From positions 1,512,302 to 1,576,301 of the forward strand of contig NZ_CP038493.1 of the NCBI RefSeq assembly GCF_004752005.1: a DNA stretch of 64,000 bases, read 5' to 3'. Origin of the DNA: Thalassotalea sp. HSM 43. Its GTDB lineage: Bacteria > Pseudomonadota > Gammaproteobacteria > Enterobacterales > Alteromonadaceae. The stretch's first letter is position 1. Each line of letters opens with the position of its first letter. Under the pieces are notes generated by a model. The model did not search any database and was not told where the DNA came from. It saw nothing but the letters and a program-made list of their open reading frames with translations. Position numbers and translations under genes: made by a program. Below, one piece after another: positions 45,670-53,786 of this stretch.

Positions 45670-45899
45670 AAACCCTTACCCTTTTTCTTGTTATCAATTC
45701 GATATTAACCTTGCGACAGCGAATTGCAAGGAATAAGCCGATATGTTGCGTATATCGCGGCTATTTTAGAAGGGTTTGCTGAAAATATTGATTTAGATAA
45801 GAAAAAGCGATGCCACAAAGCCTTTAGAGAAAGGTCATGAATTGACATCGCCAAAAATTAATTTACCCGAGGGAGATAAATTATGTGTTAATAAGAGAA

Positions 45900-46028
45900 T
45901 TACAAATCACCGTTTATGTGTTTTATAAAAAAGTACACGTAGTAGCTGCAAATAACCAATACGGTTGTTAATCCAATAGCTGAGATCCAGACAATAGGAT
46001 CGTTTAGTAGAAAGCTTAAATTGTCCAT
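45900..46028 (-). CDS. 42-residue single-helix membrane protein (DUF3149-like)
   Basis: This gene was found by reading the gap. AGGAGAG lies 3 bases before ATG 46028, a near-ideal ribosome site. The protein has a short acidic start (MDNLSFLLNDPIVWIS), one transmembrane helix (AIGLTTVLVICSYYVYFFI) and a KHINGDL end. Size and pattern fit the very small DUF3149-type proteins of proteobacteria, function unknown. An overlapping 68-codon frame on the same strand is a shadow. Confidence 0.7.
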   Translation of the reverse strand: MDNLSFLLNDPIVWISAIGLTTVLVICSYYVYFFIKHINGDL

Positions 46029-46141
46029 GACTCTCTCCTGTGTTATCCCGTTTATTTAAACTAACTAAAGCATAGGAGATGGCCGCAGGATTGATACTGA
46101 TCCAGATCAACAAATATTTAAAAAATGTTAGATGATGTTGT

Positions 46142-47200
46142 TTACGGTAATGGAGTGTTATCTGACCATATCGTGACTTTATCTAACACTTGCTGATTGG
46201 TTGTCATGCCGCCAATGGTAAGCAATTGATCATTAAGCTTAATTAAGCCTCGGTGGTCCATGGTTAGGTGCTCAGTTGATATTACCTGCCAGCTATTATC
46301 GCTTGGCTCAAACAACCATAATTTAGCATCAGGCTCAGATGGCTCGCCATTATAACCGACGCCATTGTAGTTATATGGGTTACTTGAACCACCAGCAAAG
46401 GCAATTTTGCCAGCCACATCTATGGCTGCCATTCGATAGCGTCCCTGACCGGTAGGATGTTCAACCAATTGCCAATCAATCTTAGCTGGGTTTTTCTCAT
46501 CTATGCTGCCTTTAAGGCATTGTGTTGCCATGGCATAGCTGCGTCTTTTTAACAGGTTAGCCTGAACTTTTACGCCATCACACACCAGCATAACGTTATC
46601 GACCAAGCCCGCTGCTTGACCAAAAACAGGCTCACCTAAAAATGGCGCGCCTTGTTGCCAGCTGTCAGTCTTGGTGTCGTAAATTTGCACCAAATTGACA
46701 TTGCCCGCGTTGTGCCAGCCACTGATCAGATAAATATAACGCTGCTGATACACCAAGGCGACACTGTCATCGACGGGTACCGGCATAGGTGCAATCGTCT
46801 CATAACGGTCGTTGATAACGTCATAGCGAAAGCTATCAGGTGAGGAGATTTCCGAATGGTCTTTAGCAACCGTATAGCCACCAAAGATATAAGCCTTATC
46901 GTTAATACCAACCGCAATTGCCGCCAAACGCCCTTTTAGTGGCAAGCTTGAAGGTACAGGTGTTTTCGCCTGCCAAGCATCACTGCCCACTTGCCACGCC
47001 CAAACCTTGTTGTGCACATCTTGATATGTCTTGCCGGCCGCCAAGCCCATAAAGCTAATAATAAACTCACCTTGCTTGGTTTGTACCTTAGCGACGGCAT
47101 TATTGCTGACCGGCTCCGGCAGCGCAGGAACATCAACAGACGGCTGTGCTGCCTGAGCAACAAGTGGCAAAAACAAAGTAAATAATAAGGCTAAACGCAT
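46142..47200 (-). CDS. Exported kelch-repeat beta-propeller protein
   Basis: This 352-residue secreted protein has a signal peptide (MRLALLFTLFLPLVAQA) if started at ATG 47200. The frame extends 17 residues further, but those lack a ribosome site and would bury the signal. Kelch repeats are visible: GRLAAIAVGINDKAYIFGGY, VYQQRYIYLISGWHN, GQAAGLVDNVMLVCDG, YRMAAIDVAGKIAFAGGSSN and GLIKLNDQLLTIGGM. This makes a six-bladed propeller similar to NanM sialic-acid mutarotase, but no sialic acid genes are near, so the ligand is unknown. Confidence 0.82.
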   Translation of the reverse strand: MRLALLFTLFLPLVAQAAQPSVDVPALPEPVSNNAVAKVQTKQGEFIISFMGLAAGKTYQDVHNKVWAWQVGSDAWQAKTPVPSSLPLKGRLAAIAVGINDKAYIFGGYTVAKDHSEISSPDSFRYDVINDRYETIAPMPVPVDDSVALVYQQRYIYLISGWHNAGNVNLVQIYDTKTDSWQQGAPFLGEPVFGQAAGLVDNVMLVCDGVKVQANLLKRRSYAMATQCLKGSIDEKNPAKIDWQLVEHPTGQGRYRMAAIDVAGKIAFAGGSSNPYNYNGVGYNGEPSEPDAKLWLFEPSDNSWQVISTEHLTMDHRGLIKLNDQLLTIGGMTTNQQVLDKVTIWSDNTPLP

Positions 47201-47294
47201 AACAATGGCTTTAAAAAAGTGATTTGCCACAAACGTTAGCATGTTGACCAAAAGATACCAAAATTTAATGGCTAATTATGCTGCAAACAGACAC

Positions 47295-47324
47295 AAAAAA
47301 GGCCGGTATCTACCAGCCTTTTGT
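47295..47324 (-). terminator. Terminator after plsB
   Basis: AAAGGCTGG / CCGGCCTTT pair on the minus strand with a short loop and a T run, 13 bases beyond the plsB stop. Confidence 0.8.
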
Positions 47325-47336
47325 CATTTGTTTCGA

Positions 47337-49763
47337 TTAAGTATGCAAAATACTTTGCAATACATCTGGCTCAATCAAATGCTCTAGGGTTTCATCTAGG
47401 CTGGCCAATTTATCGGTTTTGATAAAGCTACCGGTATCATCGGTTTCAATATAACCATAATCACGCAGGGCATTAACCACGGCGGTTTGTGCCTTGCGAT
47501 CGATAAACTCTGGTGCATTGATGTTATGCAACTTCGACATGCGCTCTGCCAACGTTGTGGCATCGCTTTCTAATGCTGAGCGAGCGATTGGTGACGAGCT
47601 ATTGACGATATTCAAAACAATGGTGTAACGCTGTACCGTTTCACTGATGCACGATGACATTAGGTTAAGCATATGGCTACTTTTGTTCTCAGCATTAATG
47701 CTCCAGTAACCCGCTTTACTCTGCTTAATCAATTGCTGCAGTTCAAAGTACTTAAGTATCGTCTCTGTTTGTTCAACAATGTCATCATGGCTATGCCATA
47801 AGAACAACTCAGCCTTAATTAGCTGCATCAATTGTTCTACTTTCGTGTCAATTTCTTCGGTGGTTAATTTGTCGTAGGTGTTTAATAAACGACAGACCAC
47901 TGACGGCAACATATAGGTGTGCAAAATATTGTTACGGTAATAACTCATCTCTAAACAAGCTTGATCAGTTAACGAGATTAATTGCCCCATTTTATCGTCA
48001 GTCACATCGACTTTATTAAGACTGATAACCGAGTCGACTAACTCTTTACCGGATTCATGCGGAATATACACTTCCTTACTGAACGGCGCGGCTTTTTGCA
48101 CCTCAATAAAGAAGTCTAGTTGCGCTTCTAACTCTTTACGCGTGAGCGCTTTGTTCTCAGACGTTAATAAAATAAGCGCCGTTAAGGTCACCGAATTCAA
48201 TGCCGCGGCTTTGTTGATTTCGGTCATAACCTGATCTGCTAGGCCATTTACCGTTGGTGTTAACCATTTTGGTTTAGGCGGGTCGATAGGATCGATGCTT
48301 TCTTTCCATTCCGGCACATTGCTGTCTAAGTAATCATTGATACTGATCGGCTCACCAAAGTTGACGTAACCTTTACCATAGTTGCGCAACTTACGAATCG
48401 CTTTAATAATACCGAATACCGACTCTTTCTGTTTGCCGCTGCCTTTCAGTTCTTTGTGGTAACTGGCGACTTCCATAACGTGCTCATAACCAAGATAAAC
48501 AGGCACTAAGGTTAGCGGACGTTCGATGCCTTTAAGCATGCTTTGCACCGTCATCGCGATCATACCGGTTTTTGGTTGCAGTAAACGACCGGTGCGGCTG
48601 CGACCACCTTCGGTGTAGTACTTAACAGGGTAACCAAGGGTAAACAGTAAGCCTAAATATTCACGGAAAATCGTTGAATATAAGCGGTTGCCACGAAAAC
48701 TACGACGAATAAAGAATGCACCCGCTTTACGGAAAATTGGCCCAGCAGGCCAAAAGTTAAGGTTGATACCCGCGGCGATTCGCGGTGTCGCGACTGCCTG
48801 ATGATAAATCACATAGGTCAGTAATAAGTAATCCATATGTGAGCGATGACACGGTACATAAATGATTTCATGGCCGGCTTGTGATAACTCACGCAAGCGG
48901 TCGCCATTTTTCACTTCGATACCGTTGTATAAACGATTCCATAACCAGGTCAAAACACGGTCACCAAGTCGTATGGTTACCGGGCGATAATCCGCGGCGA
49001 TTTCTTTCATCATGCCGCGCGCCTGTTTTTTGATCTCTTCTTCGCTCTTACCCTTGGATTTTGCTTCTTCTTTAATCAGACGCTTGATCGCTGGATTGGC
49101 AAATAAGGCGGTAAACTTTTGGTGCAAATCCATTAAACGTGGGCCGGTCGTTGCGACCGATTGGCGATGAAAATGAATACGCGCCATACGTATCAATTTT
49201 CGCGCGGCGATGTCGTCACTGCCTTGCGTATCGACCACTTGACGTAATGATACGGGCTCGCTAAAACGCACTAAGGCATCACGACCCAAAAACAAAACGA
49301 TAAAGAACTTACGTAAAAAGTTAGGCGAGGTCTCATCGGCAATCATGTCGCTGACATTGACTTTGGCTTTGCCCGGTTTACGTCCCCACAACAGGTTCGC
49401 CGGAATAAGCTTCGCGTTGCGCTCATGATCTTTTTGGTGCGCCTTAAGTAACGCCGACCCTGAACTCATAGCGCGCGTTTTTCCAGGTTTCATCCAAGGA
49501 AAAATAGAGCTTGGCTTTTCCAAACAAATGCAACGTTCCATTTGTTGGCCATCTACGACAACGCTTTCTAATGGATCAGGCATGTTTAAAGACTTACAGG
49601 CCATTCGTAATGCCAATAAGTCACTCGCCGATTGATGACGGACAATATAAAACACGTCTTTGTTGTCGCCCAACTCGAACGTTTCAGCGTTGTCAGGAAT
49701 TACCTTACACTTGACCAACAAGCGTACAGGTAAAGATAATAAAAAATAGAACAAGGCTCTCAT
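47337..49763 (-). CDS. plsB: Glycerol-3-phosphate acyltransferase PlsB
   Basis: This 808-residue inner-membrane enzyme adds the first acyl chain to glycerol-3-phosphate in phospholipid synthesis, using acyl-ACP or acyl-CoA. The acyltransferase motifs are block I HRSHMDYLLLTY (His-x4-Asp), block II region GAFFIRRSFRGNRLY, block III YYTEGGRSRTGRLLQPK and block IV LVPVYLGYE. Length and the N-terminal region match E. coli PlsB. It is transcribed alone, and no diacylglycerol kinase gene or other lipid gene is adjacent. Confidence 0.96.
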   Translation of the reverse strand: MRALFYFLLSLPVRLLVKCKVIPDNAETFELGDNKDVFYIVRHQSASDLLALRMACKSLNMPDPLESVVVDGQQMERCICLEKPSSIFPWMKPGKTRAMSSGSALLKAHQKDHERNAKLIPANLLWGRKPGKAKVNVSDMIADETSPNFLRKFFIVLFLGRDALVRFSEPVSLRQVVDTQGSDDIAARKLIRMARIHFHRQSVATTGPRLMDLHQKFTALFANPAIKRLIKEEAKSKGKSEEEIKKQARGMMKEIAADYRPVTIRLGDRVLTWLWNRLYNGIEVKNGDRLRELSQAGHEIIYVPCHRSHMDYLLLTYVIYHQAVATPRIAAGINLNFWPAGPIFRKAGAFFIRRSFRGNRLYSTIFREYLGLLFTLGYPVKYYTEGGRSRTGRLLQPKTGMIAMTVQSMLKGIERPLTLVPVYLGYEHVMEVASYHKELKGSGKQKESVFGIIKAIRKLRNYGKGYVNFGEPISINDYLDSNVPEWKESIDPIDPPKPKWLTPTVNGLADQVMTEINKAAALNSVTLTALILLTSENKALTRKELEAQLDFFIEVQKAAPFSKEVYIPHESGKELVDSVISLNKVDVTDDKMGQLISLTDQACLEMSYYRNNILHTYMLPSVVCRLLNTYDKLTTEEIDTKVEQLMQLIKAELFLWHSHDDIVEQTETILKYFELQQLIKQSKAGYWSINAENKSSHMLNLMSSCISETVQRYTIVLNIVNSSSPIARSALESDATTLAERMSKLHNINAPEFIDRKAQTAVVNALRDYGYIETDDTGSFIKTDKLASLDETLEHLIEPDVLQSILHT

Positions 49764-50219
49764 TTTGTATTTAAAATCCTTGGCGGATTAATCACTTAAA
49801 AATTTGCGGCAATTCTACCATTATTATCGATGCTGTTGCTACATTCGCCACTATTTGAGCATAAATATCGATAAAAAGGCTGCTATATCGCGAAATAGCA
49901 GGAGCGTGAAGCAACCCATTTGCGACTCTCTAAAGAAAATCCAATCACTAAATCGGCCAAAATCAGCCAATGCTTGCGAGTTATTAAATGCCAGTATTGG
50001 GCAATCCCAACAGCAGCAAAACCGCCGCCTTTTTTATTAGCACAAATAGCGAAAGTTCCCCCGCCAAATGTAAAGCAACGTAAAGTTTAAAGCCGTTTCG
50101 TAAAGTACTGTAAATAGGCGTTACCCAAGTGAACAATTTGTTAATACCGTTATCTATTTTGGGTGTTGCCATATCGACAATATGGCTTGTTCTTTTTTTA
50201 ATTTAATAGGGTAGGAACC
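49764..50219. other. Intergenic gap between plsB and the DUF4397-like lipoprotein
   Basis: This 456-base divergent gap holds both promoters. No supported gene was found. A 78-codon frame at 49804-50040 has Tyr/Cys-rich, gene-unlike composition. The right end carries a terminator-like hairpin (next entry). Confidence 0.5.
50168..50199 (+). terminator. Terminator-like hairpin in the leader of the lipoprotein gene
   Basis: GCCATAT-CGACA-ATATGGC is followed by TTGTTCTTTTTTT on the plus strand, ending 20 bases before the ATG at 50220. It has the form of an intrinsic terminator although no gene is seen upstream on this strand. It may end an unseen small RNA or act as an attenuator. Confidence 0.5.
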
Positions 50220-51746
50220 ATGAATTTACATAATAAGACACTCTCTTTAAACAGCATAAAACCTGTGCTTTGCGCCAGTGTATTAGCCAGTTTATTGACC
50301 GCGTGCAGTTCAGACGATGAACAGAGCGATTCTGACAATGCCTTTGTGCAGTTTTACAATGCCTCAAACAACGCGCCTAGCATTTACTTTACTGTCGATG
50401 AAAACCTCGACGAAGATGACGATGACGACGATTTTGAAATCACCTTTTCACCGTTAGCATTTGCTGATGCAAACAACCGTTACGAGCTCGAAGCTGACGA
50501 CTATTATGTGGAGCTTGCTTGGCAAGATGATGCTGACAGCAGCAGTCGCGAAGATCTACAAATCATCTATCAACAAAGCCATAAATTCAGTAAAGACAGC
50601 ATTCAATTTTTTGCCCTAACAGGTGACGTCCAGGCGCCGCAAGTGATGTCCTTTGAAATTCCAGTCATTGATGATGATAACGACAATGACGAGGAGTTGT
50701 TTAATATCCGCCTGCTCAACTTACATGAAGCAATGCAAGATATTGATGTCTACATGTCGAAAGCCGATGAAACCTTCAATGAGGCGATTGCGCTTGAACA
50801 ACTTAATTACGGGGTGATCAGTGAAAATCAAAAACACGATCAAGACGACTATACCTTTTATATTACCCAAGCTGGCAGTGACCAAGTGTTATTTCAATCG
50901 ACCCAAGCGCCTATGCAATACACCTCGCAATATATTGTCGTGGTGCGACAAAACCAAGGTGCAGGCTCGTCGCCGTTTGCCATCGATATGATTTCAAAAT
51001 ACGACTTTATGACATTACAAAGCGATGGGGATGATTCTAAACTGCGACTGTTCAACAGTATTACTGAGCACGACCTAATACCTGATTATGACCATTCTAT
51101 AGATGCCACCTTGCGTTCAATTGATGAAACCATTGCTATCGATAACATCGGTTTTGGTCAATACAGTGACACCTATATTGTCAGCCAAGGTGACTACAGC
51201 ATTGATTTGCTCAGCTCGTCGCAACAACAACCCTTGCTAACCAATCATTTGTTGACCCTAGCTGAAAACGAAGAGAAAACCATCTTCTTTTACCTCAGCG
51301 AAGAAGACGTTGATCATGATGGCGACGGCGATGTAGATGAAGATGGCGATGGACTGGTCGATGAAGTAGAAATAAAAATCAATTCATTAGCGGTTGAAAC
51401 CACCCAAAGTAGCAGTATTTATAGTCACCAAATTGACATCATAAACCTTGTTGAAGATGATGATTTCAATAGCGTCAGTGTCTACTTTGTGCAAAGTGAT
51501 GAGTTGATCGAAACTTCAACGAATTATCGCCATATCAGTTACGCAAACGCCAGTAATATCGAGCTGTTAAACAATACCTACACTGTATATGCCGTTGCCA
51601 AGCGCGACAGCAGCGACATACTGCTCGCCTCACAAGCAATTACCTTAGACGAGTCCAGCCAAGCCATGTTCTTGTTGCTGCAAAAAAATGAGCAATCGGC
51701 TAGCGGATACGACATGACCTTTGCAAACCAAAAAGACAGCAACTAA
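50220..51746 (+). CDS. Acidic DUF4397-like lipoprotein
   Basis: This 508-residue lipoprotein has a signal peptide ending in LLTAC (lipobox Cys29) and then a very acidic chain. FVQFYNASNNAPSIYFTVDE at the start and later VQIYNA/IRLLNLHEAMQDIDVYM-like segments fit the DUF4397 domain, an Ig-like fold of unknown role, possibly in three or four copies. Runs of Asp (DEDDDDDDFE, IDDDNDNDEE) and an EF-hand-like stretch (DHDGDGDVDEDGDGLVDE, about residue 366) suggest calcium binding on the cell surface. AGGAACC precedes the ATG. Confidence 0.75.
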   Translation: MNLHNKTLSLNSIKPVLCASVLASLLTACSSDDEQSDSDNAFVQFYNASNNAPSIYFTVDENLDEDDDDDDFEITFSPLAFADANNRYELEADDYYVELAWQDDADSSSREDLQIIYQQSHKFSKDSIQFFALTGDVQAPQVMSFEIPVIDDDNDNDEELFNIRLLNLHEAMQDIDVYMSKADETFNEAIALEQLNYGVISENQKHDQDDYTFYITQAGSDQVLFQSTQAPMQYTSQYIVVVRQNQGAGSSPFAIDMISKYDFMTLQSDGDDSKLRLFNSITEHDLIPDYDHSIDATLRSIDETIAIDNIGFGQYSDTYIVSQGDYSIDLLSSSQQQPLLTNHLLTLAENEEKTIFFYLSEEDVDHDGDGDVDEDGDGLVDEVEIKINSLAVETTQSSSIYSHQIDIINLVEDDDFNSVSVYFVQSDELIETSTNYRHISYANASNIELLNNTYTVYAVAKRDSSDILLASQAITLDESSQAMFLLLQKNEQSASGYDMTFANQKDSN

Positions 51747-51916
51747 CCACGCACATAGCTGTCATTCCCGATAGCAAGGTCACGGCAAATTGTCGTGGCC
51801 TATTCGCGGATTAACAGCCATAACTCAGTGGTGAGTTATCTATTGAGTGATCTTCTGGCAGCGAATTACCGTAACTACTCCATCACTATCAACGTCAAAA
51901 TAAACAGAGGAACACT

Positions 51917-52480
51917 ATGATGAATACGGTAATGAGTTCATTAACAAAAACCATTGCAACACTATCAGTTGCGACTTTTTTATGTGCATCGGCTTACGCA
52001 GAAAAACCTAAGTGGACAGAAAAATCCGATGTAAGTATCGTCGATTTCGCTGTTGGAGCGTCTGGCGAACCATTTGATTTTGACAGTAACGGCGAAGATT
52101 TTGACGTATTAGTCGCCGCGCTGATTGCTACCGGCACCGTAGCCGCGTTCGATGGCAGCGATTTAACCGTATTTGCGCCTAATGACAACGCTTTTTATAT
52201 GCTAACCAACACCACCAATGATGCCGATGCGTTTAATGCCGCCGTGAGTTTACTTGGCGCCGATGGCGTTGCTGATGTATTGAAGTATCACGTTACTGAA
52301 GGCGTGCGCAATTCACGTTCTGTGACCCGTGCGAAAATGGTCGAGATGCTTGATGGCAACAGTATTTATTACGATGATGGCCTGATCATTGCCGAAAAAT
52401 CAGAAGCGAAGATCATCAGCGAAGATAATCGCTTGTCAGACGGTATGGTGCATATCATTGATACGGTATTAAAGCCTTAA
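51917..52480 (+). CDS. Secreted fasciclin (FAS1) domain protein
   Basis: This 187-residue exported protein has a signal peptide (LTKTIATLSVATFLCASAYA) and a single FAS1 domain: FDVLVAALIATGTVAAF, the H1 motif DLTVFAPNDNAFYML, VLKYHVTEG and the closing GMVHIIDTVLKP. FAS1 domains mediate adhesion. One domain in a small secreted protein is common in marine bacteria. It has its own terminator downstream. GAGGAACACT precedes the ATG. Confidence 0.9.
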   Translation: MMNTVMSSLTKTIATLSVATFLCASAYAEKPKWTEKSDVSIVDFAVGASGEPFDFDSNGEDFDVLVAALIATGTVAAFDGSDLTVFAPNDNAFYMLTNTTNDADAFNAAVSLLGADGVADVLKYHVTEGVRNSRSVTRAKMVEMLDGNSIYYDDGLIIAEKSEAKIISEDNRLSDGMVHIIDTVLKP

Positions 52481-52514
52481 CCACCCCTGTACCTGAACAA
52501 CCTTACTACAAGCT

Positions 52515-52541
52515 AAAACGCCCTCAATGAGGGCGTTTTTT
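52515..52541 (+). terminator. Terminator after the fasciclin gene
   Basis: AACGCCCTC-AAT-GAGGGCGTT stem followed by six T, about 35 bases beyond the stop. Confidence 0.92.
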
Positions 52542-52647
52542 ATGTGCCAACATATGTATGTCGCTGTCTTAATTCGATTTATACCTTCGATGATTAGCAC
52601 AAGCATATTCAGGCATAAACAAATAATCGGTTGCGATTCTTGCCAAG

Positions 52648-52663
52648 CTGTATATACTGACAG
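52648..52663. promoter_or_regulatory. LexA (SOS) box 1 of lexA
   Basis: CTGTATATACTGACAG fits the SOS operator pattern CTG-N10-CAG with an AT-rich alternating centre. It lies 49 bases ahead of the lexA ATG. Confidence 0.88.
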
Positions 52664-52666
52664 TTA

Positions 52667-52682
52667 CTGTACGGATAAACAG
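52667..52682. promoter_or_regulatory. LexA (SOS) box 2 of lexA
   Basis: CTGTACGGATAAACAG also fits CTG-N10-CAG. Its start is 19 bases from the first box, close to the paired-operator spacing of E. coli lexA, and it is 14 bases from the ATG. Confidence 0.82.
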
Positions 52683-52696
52683 GCTGTAAAAATATC

Positions 52697-53311
52697 ATGC
52701 GAGCATTGACTGCCAGACAACAACAAATCTTTGATTTGATCAAAGAAAAAATAAACGAAACCGGCATGCCACCGACACGAGCGGAAATTGCCAACTTTTT
52801 TGGTTTTAAATCGGCGAATGCTGCGGAAGAGCATTTAAAAGCGCTGGCCAAAAAGGGCTTTATTGAAATGCTGCCGGGTACCTCCCGTGGTATCAAACTA
52901 GCCGAAGAACATATTGAAGAAGAAGGCTTGCCATTAATTGGTCGAGTTGCGGCAGGTGAACCTATTCTTGCCCAAGAGCACGTTGAAGACAGATACAAGA
53001 TCGACGGTAGTCTATTTCACCCTGCTGCTGATTACTTATTGCGCGTTAATGGCGAGAGCATGAAAGACATTGGCATATTTGATGGCGACCTCTTAGCAGT
53101 GCATCAAACGACCGATATTCACAACGGTCAGGTTGTTGTTGCTCGTGTCGAAGATGACGTGACGGTCAAACGCTATAAACGAGAAGGTAATGTCGTTTAT
53201 TTACACGCTGAGAACGAAGCATTCTCACCGATTGTTGTCGATTTAGCCAATACACCTTTTAATATTGAGGGAATCGCCGTCGGTGTGGTTCGCAATGCAG
53301 ACTGGATGTAG
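52697..53311 (+). CDS. lexA: LexA repressor / self-cleaving protease
   Basis: This 204-residue SOS repressor has an N-terminal winged helix ([16 protein letters not shown]; recognition helix in [22 protein letters not shown]), the cleavage site Ala86-Gly87 in RVAAGEP, and the Ser121/Lys158 catalytic dyad in [10 protein letters not shown] and VTVKRYK. Length is normal. Two SOS boxes lie in its promoter, so it represses itself and is induced by DNA damage through RecA. No sulA-like gene follows. Confidence 0.97.
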   Translation: MRALTARQQQIFDLIKEKINETGMPPTRAEIANFFGFKSANAAEEHLKALAKKGFIEMLPGTSRGIKLAEEHIEEEGLPLIGRVAAGEPILAQEHVEDRYKIDGSLFHPAADYLLRVNGESMKDIGIFDGDLLAVHQTTDIHNGQVVVARVEDDVTVKRYKREGNVVYLHAENEAFSPIVVDLANTPFNIEGIAVGVVRNADWM

Positions 53312-53353
53312 CCCAGCAAAACTGTACAAACTTTAAGCAGTCAAACATCTTCT

Positions 53354-53380
53354 AAAAGCGCCCAAATTAGGGCGTTTTTT
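53354..53380 (+). terminator. Terminator after lexA
   Basis: AAAACGCCC-type stem (GCGCCC-AAATTA-GGGCG with flanking bases) followed by six T, about 43 bases beyond the lexA stop. Confidence 0.85.
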
Positions 53381-53786
53381 GTATCTCAAAAAAACCTCCA
53401 TCGCCTTACCTCGCCTATAACCCATTAAAACACAAGAGTATTTACTCTAGCCCCATTTATAATCTGGATTGTAAAAAAGATTTACAAATTTCTAACAAAG
53501 CGCTTTACCTTGTATAAAAATTAAGTAATTCTAGAACATGAAATAAACAAAAACAGGCCGATTGTTTGCCACCTGGTGACACCAGCCGATTACAACAATA
53601 AGAAAATGCGCTAAATCTACCACGTCAAAACTAAACGTAGATTTGCAGTACGTAAATGGCCGAGTTAATCATTTAACCGGTATAAAACAATAACAATAAT
53701 TTACGGAAATTTGCGACATCGAATGAAGATGTATCTTGTCCCTTTTTCTGTATTTTCTTTGGCTTTGCAAGCAGAGGAGATGTCGA
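53381..53786. promoter_or_regulatory. Upstream region of the cytochrome oxidase locus
   Basis: About 400 bases with no credible gene should contain the promoter of the coxB-led operon. It is AT-rich in its first half (53450-53560). No well-defined FNR or ArcA site was picked out by eye. Confidence 0.45.

Noticed and set aside
45907-46113. 68-codon minus-strand frame
   Set aside because: It overlaps the 42-residue membrane protein in another frame, which has the better ribosome site and a clear helix.
49804-50040. 78-codon plus-strand frame
   Set aside because: Cys/Tyr-rich start and Gln run unlike neighbouring proteins, with no ribosome site.
51819-51838. ATAACTCA-GTGG-TGAGTTAT hairpin upstream of the fasciclin gene
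   Set aside because: A perfect 8-bp stem, but AT-rich and without a T run, so too weak to call a terminator or operator.
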